NCBI GenBank assembly: GCA_035293845.1
Contig: DATGMB010000229.1
Location: 1-55,531 of the forward strand
Reading direction: 5' to 3'
DNA length: 55,531 nucleotides
Source: DATGMB01 sp035293845
Lineage (GTDB): Bacteria > Acidobacteriota > Terriglobia > Bryobacterales > Bryobacteraceae
Below, piece after piece: positions 1-8,550 of this stretch (positions are counted from its first letter, which is position 1; every line of letters begins with the position of its first letter). A model generated the notes under the pieces. That model was not told the DNA's origin. It was given only the letters and a program-made list of their open reading frames with translations, and did no database searches. Both the position numbers and the translations under genes were made by a program.

Positions 1-90
1 AAGGTCATCGGCTACCGCGAAATTCCGACGTTCCTCGCGTCCATGCAAGGAACCAGGAAACCGATTGCGAAGGGAGCGGCGGTCGCGTAG
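1..90 (+). pseudogene. Possible tyrosine-integrase remnant (internal fragment ending at a stop)
   Basis: The first reading frame is open from the window edge to a TAG at 88-90 and encodes 29 residues. The stretch reading KV-x-x-Y-x-E-IP-x-FLASM resembles the segment of P4-type phage integrases that links the arm-binding part to the catalytic domain (the ALPY-x-E-x-PAF-x-A-x-L region). In those proteins the catalytic domain follows, but here the frame stops 14 residues later, so it would be a decayed copy. The similarity is short and recalled from memory. It could instead be the ordinary C-terminus of another gene whose body lies outside the window. Confidence 0.25.
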
Positions 91-146
91 TCTATGAGTG
101 CTGAGGGGCGCTAACTTTCAACGGAGATCCGGGCAATCTCACAGGC

Positions 147-1358
147 GTGCCAGGTGCAGGGAAAACACTTGCCGGACTGAACATCGTTCATAATCGAGAA
201 CTCCATGAAGGATCGCTGGGCGTATTCTTGTCGGGGAATGGCCCTTTGGTGAGGGTCCTGTCGGAGGCGTTAGCTCGGGACGACAGAAAGAGAACTGGGA
301 ATTCGATCAGCGAATCTCGCCGCAGAGTATCAACGTTCATCCAAAATGTTCACCGGTTCATCGATGCACATTTCTCTTCGTTGAAACCACCTCAAGACCG
401 AGTAGTCATTTTTGACGAAGCCCAGCGAGCTTGGAATCGCGAGCAGTCGCTAAAGAAATTCAACCGCGACCGTTCGGAACCCGAGGTCATACTCGACATT
501 ATGGACAGGCATCCCGGGTGGGCTGTTATCGTAGCACTCGTCGGGAGCGGCCAGGAAATCAATACCGGAGAGGCAGGTTTGGGTGAGTGGGGGAGGGCGC
601 TGGCCGATCGTCGCGGACGCTGGAAGGTGATGGCCTCCCCGCTGGTCCTCGAGGACGATGGCGGCTTCGTTGGCGACCTGTTGTTTGAATCGACGCCCAA
701 GGAGATACAGGTCCTCAACGATGCCGCTATGCACCTCAGCATCGCATTGCGCTCCTATAAAGCCCAGGCAGTATCCGAGTTCGTCGACAATCTTCTGTTT
801 CGACAGGCGGACGCGGCTCGATCGGCGTTAACGCGCTGTTCTGGATTTCCAATCGCGATCACGCGCGATCTTGCCACTGCTCGTGAATGGCTGCGATGGC
901 GGCAACGCGGTTCCCGAAGGATTGGTCTCATAGCCAGCAGTGGAGGCCGTCGACTCCGGGCCTACGGTCTCGACGTTCGATTGGAGTTGGACGTAGAGAA
1001 CTGGTTCTTGAACGACAGTTCTGACGTGCGTTCTTCCTACTACCTCGAAGTTCCCGCCACGGAATTCGGTATCCAAGGATTGGAGTTGGATTGGACTGGG
1101 CTGTGCTGGGATATTGACCTCGTGCCGCACTCAGCTGATTGGCAAATGCGCGCCTTCAAGGGTACCCACTGGCAAACTGTTCGCGATGAAACCAGACGCC
1201 GATACATCCTTAACAAGTATCGCGTCTTGCTGACTCGATCTCGCGAGGGCATGGTCATCTGGGTACCATGTGGTGACCACAAGGATCCGACAAGGCCGAT
1301 TTCAGCCTATGACACGATTGCAGAGTACCTCAAGTCCTGTGGAATAGCCGAGCTCTGA
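147..1358 (+). pseudogene. DUF2075 (Schlafen-like P-loop) ATPase, N-terminally truncated
   Basis: The protein has a Walker A motif (GVPGAGKT) right at its beginning, a Walker B-like VVIFDEAQRAW near residues 87-97, and the C-terminal hallmarks of DUF2075: a segment reading EFGIQGLELDWTGL and the motif NKYRVLLTRSREGMVIWVP. Intact family members carry roughly 200 or more residues before Walker A; here the frame is open only back to a TGA at 102-104 and the GTG at 147 lies inside the P-loop. The fragment was therefore cut at its 5' end, or is read from an unseen start with a frameshift. Base composition looks less GC-rich than the next genes, consistent with acquired DNA. Family members are predicted nucleic-acid helicases or ATPases often found in defence islands. 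No function is likely for this copy. Confidence 0.7.
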
Positions 1359-1466
1359 GGTGCCAAGGCGCGCCGGGCGTCCGTGCGGCTTCGCACCCCC
1401 GCCGCGCCGCGCCGTACTTTCTCTCCTAACGCGAGCCCCGCCGGAACTGCTGCAATTGGGGCAGCT

Positions 1467-3221
1467 ATGGCAGAAACGGTTTCCGAAATCGTAGTCGAGC
1501 GATTGATCGAATGGGGAGTCGACACTATCTTCGGGCTCCCCGGCGATGGCGTCGACGGTCTTTTCGAAGGCCTGCGCGTCCATCAGGACAAGCTGAAGTT
1601 CATCCAGGTGCGGCACGAGGAAGCGGCAGCTTTCGCCGCATGCGCGTACGCCAAATTCACGGGCCGCCTGGGATGCTGCATTGCCACCTCCGGCCCCGGC
1701 GGTATCCACCTGCTCAACGGCCTGTATGACGCCAAGCTGGACAAGCAGCCCGTGCTCGCCATCACCGGCCATACCTTCCACGACCTGATCGGCACTCACT
1801 TCCAGCAGGATGTCGATCTCGACAAGCTCTACATGGATGTCGCCTGTTATAACCAGCGCGTGATGGGCCCGGCGCACGTCGAAAACGTTCTCGACGAAGC
1901 CATCCGCACCGCTCTCTCCTGCCACGGCGTCGCTCACATCACCATTCCCAAGGACATCCAGGAATGGAAGATGTCCGACGCGCAGCGCTCCAACATGAAC
2001 ATCCGGCATCACAGCGCAAGCCTCGCCGCGTGCCGTCAGCCGATTCCGCCGGAGCGCGATTTCGAAGCCGCCGCCCGCGCCATCGACGCCGGTTCGCGTA
2101 TTGCGATCCTGGTCGGCCGCGGCGCCCTGGGCGCGCGCGACCAGGTGCTGCAATTGGCCGAAAAGCTCAAGGCGCCGGTCATCAAAGCGCTGCTCGGTAA
2201 AGCCGTCATTCCCGACGACAGCTCCTACTGCCTCGACGGCATCGGGCTGCTCGGCACCGCGCCGGCGCAGGACGCCATGCAGGAATGCGACACGCTGATT
2301 ATGGCCGGCACCAGCTTCCCGTATATCGAGTTCCTGCCCCGGCCCGGCCAGGCCAAGATCATCCAGATCGATCTCGACCCCGCCCGCATCGGACTGCGCG
2401 CCGATGTCGAAGTCGGCCTCGTCGGCGATTGCGCTACCACGCTCGAGCTGCTCACGCGATTCTGCCCGCGCAAGGAGGACGGCAGCTTCCTCGAGAAATC
2501 GCAGCGCCGCATGCAATCCTGGCGCCAGCTCATGGACGAGCGCGGCACCCGCCAGGACATGCCCATGAAGCCGCAGGTCGTCACCTATGAGCTGAACAAG
2601 CTGCTCCGCGATGACGCCATCGTCATCTCCGACAGCGGCACCATCGCGACTTGGGCGGCGCGCTACATCGACATGCGCAACGGGATGCAGTTCTCGCTTT
2701 CCGGCCTGCTGGCCAGCATGGCCAATGGCCTGCCGTACTGCATCGGCGCGCAGGTGGCGTATCCGAACAGGCAGGTGGTGGCGATCATCGGCGACGGCGG
2801 CTGCTCGATGCTGTTGGGCGAGTTGGCCACGCTCGCCAAGTATCGGCTGCCCGCCAAAATCATCGTCATCAAAAACAATGAGCTGGGCCAGATCAAGTGG
2901 GAGCAGATGGTGCTGGACGCCAATCCGGAGTTCGGCACCGAGTTGCAGCCCGTCGACTTCGCCAAGTGCGCCGAAGCCTGCGGCTGTGCCGGCTTCTCCC
3001 TTCGCGACCCGCGCGATGCGCGGGACAGCCTCAAGCGCCTTTTGGAGCACCCCGGGCCGGCCGTGCTCGAAGCCGTGGTCGACCCCAACGAGCCGCCCAT
3101 GCCCGGCAACATCTCGCTCGAACAGAGCATGCATTTTGCCGAGGCACTGCTCAAAGGCTCCAAAGACCGCAAGGAAATCGTCAAAACCATCGCGAAAGAC
3201 AAGGTGCGGGAAGTGATCTGA
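1467..3221 (+). CDS. Thiamine-pyrophosphate-dependent pyruvate oxidase/dehydrogenase-like enzyme
   Basis: The 584-residue protein has the three-domain layout of the PoxB/acetolactate synthase superfamily. The N-terminal Pyr domain carries the cofactor-activating glutamate in RHEEAAAFAACAYAKFTG, and the C-terminal PP domain carries the TPP/Mg motif from GDGGCSMLLGE to the closing KNNELGQIKWEQ. Overall it looks closer to pyruvate dehydrogenase (quinone) than to anabolic acetolactate synthase, and no small subunit lies nearby. The substrate cannot be fixed from sequence. I start at ATG 1467 (MAETVSEIV), where family homology begins; the frame is open further upstream to 1383, but that extension is proline- and arginine-rich and looks non-coding. 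The gene converges on the WYL regulator with a 6 bp gap. Confidence 0.85.
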   Translation: MAETVSEIVVERLIEWGVDTIFGLPGDGVDGLFEGLRVHQDKLKFIQVRHEEAAAFAACAYAKFTGRLGCCIATSGPGGIHLLNGLYDAKLDKQPVLAITGHTFHDLIGTHFQQDVDLDKLYMDVACYNQRVMGPAHVENVLDEAIRTALSCHGVAHITIPKDIQEWKMSDAQRSNMNIRHHSASLAACRQPIPPERDFEAAARAIDAGSRIAILVGRGALGARDQVLQLAEKLKAPVIKALLGKAVIPDDSSYCLDGIGLLGTAPAQDAMQECDTLIMAGTSFPYIEFLPRPGQAKIIQIDLDPARIGLRADVEVGLVGDCATTLELLTRFCPRKEDGSFLEKSQRRMQSWRQLMDERGTRQDMPMKPQVVTYELNKLLRDDAIVISDSGTIATWAARYIDMRNGMQFSLSGLLASMANGLPYCIGAQVAYPNRQVVAIIGDGGCSMLLGELATLAKYRLPAKIIVIKNNELGQIKWEQMVLDANPEFGTELQPVDFAKCAEACGCAGFSLRDPRDARDSLKRLLEHPGPAVLEAVVDPNEPPMPGNISLEQSMHFAEALLKGSKDRKEIVKTIAKDKVREVI

Positions 3222-3227
3222 GCGCCG

Positions 3228-4190
3228 TTACGGCGCCGCGCCCGCCGCCTTCCCGAACCGCTCCGCCAGCCAGCGGATCCGCTCGATCAGCTCGGGCGGC
3301 TCCCGCACCTCGAAATCGAAGCCCACCAGGGCCAGGTATACCGCGAGCGTATCCAGCGAGGATGCGCCGGTGTGCAGCGTGCAGCGGCGCTCGTCGATCG
3401 CCTCCAGTATCCCGGCTCCGGGCGGCAGGCGCTCCGCGGCGGCTTCGGCCGAGGCGTGCAGCATTACCGACGCGCGTTGCGGATAAGCATTGTAGGTGAC
3501 GCTCCGCAATACATAGGTGGCGAAATCGCCTTCGGGCGGCTCGCGCGGCGTGAACCGTGCGCCGGCCGCCACGCGCGGCTCGATGCGATCCACGCGGAAC
3601 GTACGCCAGTTGCCGCGTCCCAGGTCCCAGGCCACCAGGTACCAGCGGCGGCCGGTGTGCACCAGCCGGTGCGGCTCGACCTCGCGCGAGGACGCCGCGC
3701 CATCGCGCGCGCTGTACTGGAAGCGCAGCCGCGTCAAATCGCGGCAGGCGCCCGCCAGAGCCGAAAGCAACCCTGGATCCACCGCGGGTCCGCTGCGCGC
3801 CAGTGAAAGGATCGACGAATGCAGCGCCGCAACACGCCGGCGCAGCCGCTCCGGCAGCACCTGTTCCAGCTTGGCCAGCGCCCGCACGGAAGCCTCCTCC
3901 ATACCCATGACAGTCCCGCTGGCCGCCGTCCGCAGCCCCACCGCGACGGCGACGGCCTCCTCATCGTCCAGCAGCAGCGGCGGCAGGTTCGCGCCCGCCC
4001 CGAGCTGATATCCGCCGTCCACTCCGGCCGTCGAATTCACCGGGTACCCGAGGCTGCGAAGCCGGTCGACGTCCCGCCGTAATGTGCGCGGCGTCACTTC
4101 CAGCCGCTCCGCCAAAGCCGCGCCCGACCAGTAGCGCTGCGCCTGGAATAGCGAGAGCAGCCGGAGCAGCCGCGCCGAAGTCTGCAGCAT
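3228..4190 (-). CDS. WYL-domain transcriptional regulator (YafY type)
   Basis: The N-terminus is a DeoR-like winged helix (LLRLLSLFQ..., then LAERLEVTPRTLRRDVDRLRSLGYPV). The rest is a WYL domain, recognisable by HTGRRWYLVAWDLGRGNWRTFRVDRI at about residues 185-210, and a WCX-like C-terminus. WYL domains bind nucleic acid or nucleotide ligands and usually turn the HTH protein into a DNA-damage or ligand-responsive repressor or activator. The start could be ATG 4190 or GTG 4208; I prefer ATG because homology begins at LQTSARLLRLL. It is divergent from the DinB gene 79 bp away, a recurrent pairing in which the regulator probably controls the DinB gene. Confidence 0.9.
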   Translation of the reverse strand: MLQTSARLLRLLSLFQAQRYWSGAALAERLEVTPRTLRRDVDRLRSLGYPVNSTAGVDGGYQLGAGANLPPLLLDDEEAVAVAVGLRTAASGTVMGMEEASVRALAKLEQVLPERLRRRVAALHSSILSLARSGPAVDPGLLSALAGACRDLTRLRFQYSARDGAASSREVEPHRLVHTGRRWYLVAWDLGRGNWRTFRVDRIEPRVAAGARFTPREPPEGDFATYVLRSVTYNAYPQRASVMLHASAEAAAERLPPGAGILEAIDERRCTLHTGASSLDTLAVYLALVGFDFEVREPPELIERIRWLAERFGKAAGAAP

Positions 4191-4269
4191 ATATGACTGG
4201 ATTGTCACACGGATCGAGGACAGAAATTGGCCGCAATGGCTGTTATCGTCTTTTTCGAGGAGGCAAACG

Positions 4270-4785
4270 ATGCCCTATAGCCAGACACTGTTGCCGGAAT
4301 TCGATAACGAGATGCAGAACACGCGCAAAATCCTGGAGCGCGTGCCGGACGGCAAATTCGATTACCAGCCGCACCCCAAGTCGATGACCTTGGGCCGGCT
4401 CGCCAGCCACGTCGCCGAGCTGCCCGGGTGGGCGAAGATGACCCTCGAAGTCGAGGTGCTGGAACTGGACTCCAGCTTCAAGCCGCACATCGCCAAGAAC
4501 ACCGCCGAGCTGCTCGCGATCTTCGACAAGAATGTCGCCGAAGCCCGCGGCCGCATCGAGAAGGCCAGCGATGAGGACTGGCACAAGATGTGGAGCCTGA
4601 AGTTCAACGGCCAGACGCTCATCACCATGCCGCGCGCCGCGTGCATGCGCGGGTTGGTAATGAATCACCTGATCCACCACCGCGCCCAGTTGGGGGTGTT
4701 TCTGCGCCTCAACGACGTCGCGATTCCAGGCATGTACGGCCCGTCCGCCGACGAACCCAATCTGTTCGCCAGCCAGGGCGCGTAG
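4270..4785 (+). CDS. DinB-family metal-binding protein
   Basis: The 171-residue four-helix-bundle protein has the DinB histidine triad: His47 (LASHVAEL) and His133/His137 in NHLIHHRAQLGVFLR. DinB proteins bind a divalent metal; characterised relatives are thiol-dependent S-transferases (bacillithiol, mycothiol), but many are uncharacterised. A GAGGAGG ribosome-binding site lies 7 nt before ATG 4270, and TTATCG behind a TG is a possible extended -10 upstream. It diverges from the WYL regulator, which is its likely regulator, and ends 3 bp from the convergent aldo/keto reductase. Confidence 0.88.
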   Translation: MPYSQTLLPEFDNEMQNTRKILERVPDGKFDYQPHPKSMTLGRLASHVAELPGWAKMTLEVEVLELDSSFKPHIAKNTAELLAIFDKNVAEARGRIEKASDEDWHKMWSLKFNGQTLITMPRAACMRGLVMNHLIHHRAQLGVFLRLNDVAIPGMYGPSADEPNLFASQGA

Positions 4786-4788
4786 CGT

Positions 4789-5580
4789 TCAACGCGCTCC
4801 GTACTTCGCCTTGCCGACGCGCTCGATCCACTCCAACTCATCCGCATCCATCGGACCGCGGTCGAGCGCGTCGAGGGCGGCCTGAAATTGCGCGGCGTTC
4901 TTCGGGCCTGCCAGGCAGATGTCCACGGCGGGATTGGTCAGAACGAAGCGATAGCAGTCGGCGGCCGTTGGCACGCGATCGCCGGGCGGCACCCTGGCGG
5001 GCGAAAGGAGTTGTCCCCAGGAGGTCGCGGTAAAGGAGACGATGCCGGGTCCCGACGGTCGCGGCGGCAGGAGCGGAAAGATCTCCCGCTCGGCGCCGCG
5101 GTGGATGGCATTGTAGCGGACATGCAGAATATCGAGATCACCCTCCGAGGCCAGCTTCGCGGCCAGCAGGCGGTGATGAGTGGAAAGCGCCAGGTAGCGC
5201 ACCAGCCCGCGTTCCCGCAAACGCCGGGCTGCGTCGAGAACGCGCGTCGCGGGCGGGTGGTTCCATAGCCCGAGCAGTAGGACGTCGGCGTATTCCATCT
5301 CCAGCCTGCGCAGCGCCCGCTCCAGGCTCCAGCCCACCAGCGCCGCTACGCGCGAGTAGGACTGGATCGTGACCAGCACGCCTTCGCGCGACCCGCGCAA
5401 CTGACGCAGTCCGCGGCCGAAAGCCGCCCGCCGGAACGTGCCCCAGTAGAAGTAATTGATCCCGCGCTCGAACGCCATCGCGACGCAACGGTCGTCGGCG
5501 CCGTAGCTGCACGCCAGACCGATCCGGCAGACGGACCGGCCGGTCCGCCCGAGCACCGAGCGTTGCCAGTCCGGCGCCAT
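4789..5580 (-). CDS. Aldo/keto reductase family protein
   Basis: The 263-residue protein is a TIM-barrel oxidoreductase of the AKR type. It contains the AFERGINYFYWG segment (equivalent to the G-x-N-x-x-D-T strand), the LRRLEMEYADVLLLGLWN segment, and the substrate-loop RERGLVRYLALSTHHR. The canonical catalytic aspartate of GxNxxDT is replaced by aromatic residues (INYFYWG), so reductase activity is uncertain and it may belong to a divergent branch. I start at ATG 5580 (MAPDWQRSVLGRTG); an open frame continues upstream but overlaps the divergent hydrolase gene. A TATACT box lies 7 nt before the start, suggesting a leaderless mRNA. Confidence 0.78.
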   Translation of the reverse strand: MAPDWQRSVLGRTGRSVCRIGLACSYGADDRCVAMAFERGINYFYWGTFRRAAFGRGLRQLRGSREGVLVTIQSYSRVAALVGWSLERALRRLEMEYADVLLLGLWNHPPATRVLDAARRLRERGLVRYLALSTHHRLLAAKLASEGDLDILHVRYNAIHRGAEREIFPLLPPRPSGPGIVSFTATSWGQLLSPARVPPGDRVPTAADCYRFVLTNPAVDICLAGPKNAAQFQAALDALDRGPMDADELEWIERVGKAKYGAR

Positions 5581-5587
5581 CGCGAAC

Positions 5588-5593
5588 AGTATA
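5588..5593 (-). promoter_or_regulatory. -10 box (TATACT) of the aldo/keto reductase gene
   Basis: Read on the minus strand, GCTATACT is followed by exactly 7 nt and then ATG 5580. Initiation 6-8 nt after the -10 would place the mRNA 5' end at the start codon. No good -35 is visible. Confidence 0.5.
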
Positions 5594-5622
5594 GCCCGGG
5601 GCGCCTCGCCGCGCCTCCCCGC

Positions 5623-5628
5623 TATACT
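5623..5628 (+). promoter_or_regulatory. -10 box (TATACT) of the serine hydrolase gene
   Basis: GCTATACT is followed by 7 nt and ATG 5636, the mirror image of the arrangement on the opposite strand 30 bp away. There is no Shine-Dalgarno sequence and no room for one, so leaderless translation is likely. Confidence 0.5.
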
Positions 5629-5635
5629 CGCGGAT

Positions 5636-7012
5636 ATGACTCGGATGACGTGGTATCTTCGGCTTGCCTGTGCCCTCCTGCTCGCGCCGCTCCATGCGGC
5701 GGATCTCAACGCGCAACTCGACAGCAAGATCGCCGATGCGCTCGCCAAATCCGGAGCGCCCAGCGTCTCCGTGGCGATGGTGCTCGACGGCAAACCGGCC
5801 TACGCCAAGGCGTTCGGAAAGGCGGACCTGGCGTCCGGCCGTGCCGCGGACACAAACACCCGGTACGCCGTCGGCTCGGTCTCGAAGCAGTTCACCGCGG
5901 CGGCCCTGCTGCTGCTCCAGGAAGAGGGCAAGCTCTCCCTCGACGACACGGTCGCCAAATACTTCCCCAACTTCACGCGCGCCCGCGAGATCACCATCCG
6001 GCAATTACTCTCCCACACCTCCGGTTACGAGGACTACGCGCCGCAGGATTACCTCATCCCCGAGTGGACGCGGCCCATCAGCCCCATGGGCGTACTGGAG
6101 CGGTGGGCGACCAAGCCGCTCAACTTCGAGCCGGGCACGAAGTGGCAGTACAGCAACACCAATTACGTGCTGGCGGGGCAGATTTTCGAGAAGGCATCCG
6201 GACAGGGCCTGGTCGACTTCCTCAAGGCGCGCATCTTCGGGCCGCTCGGGATGGCGTCGGCGGGCGATTGGCCCCCCGCGAACGCCAGCGACGCCACGGC
6301 GTACACGCGCTACGCGCTGGGACCGCCGCGGCCGGTGGGCCGCGAGGCCGCGGGCTGGTACTTCGCCGCCGGGGAACTCGCGATGACGCCCTCGGACCTC
6401 GCCAAGTGGGACACGGCATTCCTCGAACACCGAATTCTTTCGGAGCGCTCTTATGAAGAGTTCACCCGCGAAGTACGGCTCAGCAACGGCGACTATACCC
6501 ACTACGCTCTCGGGCTTTCGCTCGGCGACCTGAACGGGGTCCCATCCATCTCGCACGGGGGTGAGGTCTCTGGATTTCTCTCCTCGAATGCCGTCTACCC
6601 GACACGGCGGGCAGCCGTTGTCGTGCTCTCGAATGAGGACGGGGTGACCCTGGTGAGCGGCCTTGCCCGGCAGATCGCCACCCTGACCCTGCTACCCGAG
6701 CGAACCGAGCCTTCGGAAAAAGATACAGCGCGCGTTGAGGCGGTCCTGGCCGGTCTGCAGAAAGGCCGGATCGACCGGGCGCTGTTTACCGCGAACGCCA
6801 ATTCGTATTTCAGCACGACCGCGCTTGCGGACTGCGCGAAGTCGCTCGGGGCGCTGGGAAAACTGAAAAAGGTGACGGCTTCGGGCGAGAATTTGCGCGG
6901 CGGAATGACGCATCGGACCTACCGTGCGGAGTTCGCGAAGAAGACCGTGACCCTGAACATCTATCTTCTTCCCGACGGGAAATTCGAGCAGTTCATGGTC
7001 GAAGGCGATTAG
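5636..7012 (+). CDS. Secreted serine hydrolase, beta-lactamase/penicillin-binding protein class C family
   Basis: The 458-residue protein begins with a signal peptide (basic MTRMTWYLR, hydrophobic LACALLLAPLHA, likely cut near residues 21-22). The beta-lactamase family motifs follow: the SxxK nucleophile as Ser81-Lys84 (GSVSKQFT), the YxN motif in WQYSNTNYVLAG near residues 166-168, and a C-terminal HGG in SHGGEVSGF that replaces KTG. This HGG variant is common in esterase, D-aminopeptidase and EstB-like members, so true beta-lactam resistance is unlikely. A C-terminal extension of about 100 residues (from VEAVLAGLQKG) is probably a small alpha/beta domain. The protein is likely periplasmic. 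Confidence 0.88.
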   Translation: MTRMTWYLRLACALLLAPLHAADLNAQLDSKIADALAKSGAPSVSVAMVLDGKPAYAKAFGKADLASGRAADTNTRYAVGSVSKQFTAAALLLLQEEGKLSLDDTVAKYFPNFTRAREITIRQLLSHTSGYEDYAPQDYLIPEWTRPISPMGVLERWATKPLNFEPGTKWQYSNTNYVLAGQIFEKASGQGLVDFLKARIFGPLGMASAGDWPPANASDATAYTRYALGPPRPVGREAAGWYFAAGELAMTPSDLAKWDTAFLEHRILSERSYEEFTREVRLSNGDYTHYALGLSLGDLNGVPSISHGGEVSGFLSSNAVYPTRRAAVVVLSNEDGVTLVSGLARQIATLTLLPERTEPSEKDTARVEAVLAGLQKGRIDRALFTANANSYFSTTALADCAKSLGALGKLKKVTASGENLRGGMTHRTYRAEFAKKTVTLNIYLLPDGKFEQFMVEGD

Positions 7013-7356
7013 GCGCCCGCCGGTCCGGTAGGGCAGGCCCGTGGCGCCCGCCACCTCGCGATCGACCGCGACACCGCCGCCCACACGGAACTCACAATCG
7101 CGCGCCCCTCGCCTCGCGGGGCGCCGCAGGTCCACGGATCCCCGGGCCGGACCACACAGGTCCTTCCCTCAGCCACTCCCGTAACCGTGGCACGGCTCCG
7201 TCAGGCAAAGACGACCCGCCTGATCTGCCCGCGACCAGGCAGTCCGCCGTCACCGCAACATCGCCGCACCCGGACTCCCTCAGCCCTCTAAAGCTTCCCC
7301 CTCTGTCTGCCGATGGATCGCATGTGCGCCGTCGGGCGCCGGGGACGGGGGAGATC
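7013..7356 (+). other. Intergenic region before flhF
   Basis: The 344 bp gap shows no gene or tRNA. It is C-rich on the plus strand. The only clear signal is the sigma-28-type promoter at 7289-7316. A TGGCACG near 7190 lacks the matching -12 element of a sigma-54 promoter. Confidence 0.6.
7289..7316 (+). promoter_or_regulatory. Sigma-28 (FliA) type promoter of the flhF operon
   Basis: The -35 element TAAAGCTT (7289-7296) and the -10 element GCCGATGG (7309-7316) are separated by 12 bp. The textbook enteric sequence is TAAAGTTT, 11 bp, GCCGATAA. The match is near perfect and the same 12 bp spacing recurs before flgM. It lies 41 bp upstream of the flhF start. Confidence 0.75.
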
Positions 7357-8517
7357 ATGAGGATCAAATCCTACTTTGCACGGGCCGTGGAAGACGCCAT
7401 CACGCAGGCACGCCAGGAGATGGGCGAGGACGCGATGCTGATCAAGACGCGGCGCGCATCCGCCGAAACGGGCCACCAAGGCGATTACGAGGTGATCTTT
7501 GCCGTCGACGTGCCATCGGGCGACGAAGCCTGCGCCGTACCGGCGCCCGAGCGCTCCGCCGCCCCTCCGGACCGGTTGGCAGTGGATCTGGCGGAAATGC
7601 GGCGGGAGTTGGAGGGGATGCGCCGCGCGCTAGCCCGGTCCGCTTTCGCGCCGGCGCAACGGCCGGGCATGGGAGCCGACGCCGCGGCAGCGTATGCCGC
7701 GCTGATTGCTGCGGAAGTGAACCCGGACCTCGCCCGGGAACTCGTGGAATCGGCAGAAATGCGCGCAACCCAGCACACTGCCGCGGAAAAGAAGGGAGCG
7801 GCGCCGGACGGGCGGCTGTTCCGGACGGCGCTGGCCGCCGAAATCGCCGATCGCGTCGCCGTAGGAGAGGAGCCGGGGCAGCGCGGCGGCCGGCCCCGCA
7901 TTGTGGCCCTGGTCGGACCACCCGGAGCGGGTAAGACGAGCACCCTGGTCAAGCTGGCCGTGCGCTATGGCTTGGCCTCACGCCGGCCCGCAATCTTCCT
8001 CTCGGCGGATACGCACCGGATTGCGGCGGCGGAGCAACTGCGGGCTTACGCGGCCATCCTGGGCATCGGCTGCCAGGTACTCGAAACCGTCACCGGGCTT
8101 AGCCAGGCCATCGAAGAGCACGCTGCCAAGGATCTCGTCCTGATCGACACGCCCGGCCTGGGCGCCGCCGAGTTGGAGGCGGCCGCTCCGCTAGCCGCTT
8201 TTCTGTCGGGGCGGCCGGATATCGAAACTCACTTGGTGTTGCCAGCCTCCATGAGGAGCGTTGACGTGGCGCGCGCCGCAGCCGCGTACGCCGCCTTCGG
8301 CCCCACGAAGCTCCTGTTTACGCGGCTCGATGAGACGGCGTGCTTTGGCTCCATCCTCAACGAAGCCGCCCGCTCCGGCAGGCCGATTTCGTTCTTCACC
8401 GCCGGGCAGCGTATTCCCGAAGACCTGGAACCGGCCACGCACCGGCGCGTCGCGGAACTGGTGCTCGGCGCGTCGCCGGAAAATCTGGACGCCGAGGCCT
8501 GCACGGCGGCGGCTTAG
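7357..8517 (+). CDS. flhF: Flagellar biosynthesis GTPase FlhF (SRP family)
   Basis: The 386-residue protein opens with the FlhF signature MRIKSYFARAVEDAITQARQEMGEDAMLIKTRR. A variable linker leads to the SRP-type GTPase NG domain. G1 is GPPGAGKTST at about residues 187-196, and FLSADTHRIAAAEQLRAYA, VLIDTPG and KLLFTRLDE follow. FlhF sets the site and number of flagella at the membrane. A GGGGGAG ribosome-binding site precedes ATG 7357, chosen because the family begins at MRIK. The gene is first in a unit with fliA, fliN and the SwrB-like gene. Its usual partner flhG is not next to it. Confidence 0.95.
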   Translation: MRIKSYFARAVEDAITQARQEMGEDAMLIKTRRASAETGHQGDYEVIFAVDVPSGDEACAVPAPERSAAPPDRLAVDLAEMRRELEGMRRALARSAFAPAQRPGMGADAAAAYAALIAAEVNPDLARELVESAEMRATQHTAAEKKGAAPDGRLFRTALAAEIADRVAVGEEPGQRGGRPRIVALVGPPGAGKTSTLVKLAVRYGLASRRPAIFLSADTHRIAAAEQLRAYAAILGIGCQVLETVTGLSQAIEEHAAKDLVLIDTPGLGAAELEAAAPLAAFLSGRPDIETHLVLPASMRSVDVARAAAAYAAFGPTKLLFTRLDETACFGSILNEAARSGRPISFFTAGQRIPEDLEPATHRRVAELVLGASPENLDAEACTAAA

Positions 8518-8550
8518 AAGCTTTACGGGGAGCGGCGGTAAGGGGCACAT

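Noticed and set aside
1302..3134. A 610-codon open frame antisense to the TPP enzyme gene
   Set aside because: It is the mirror frame of a strongly GC-biased gene, rich in Ala, Gly, Arg and His with no motif, while the sense strand has full TPP-enzyme motifs.
5581..5793. Upstream extension of the aldo/keto reductase
   Set aside because: The extension overlaps the divergent hydrolase gene and its promoter and lacks family similarity; ATG 5580 with its own -10 is better.
7188..7205. Sigma-54 promoter (TGGCACG) upstream of flhF
   Set aside because: The -24-like element has no GC or TTGC at the required -12 distance.
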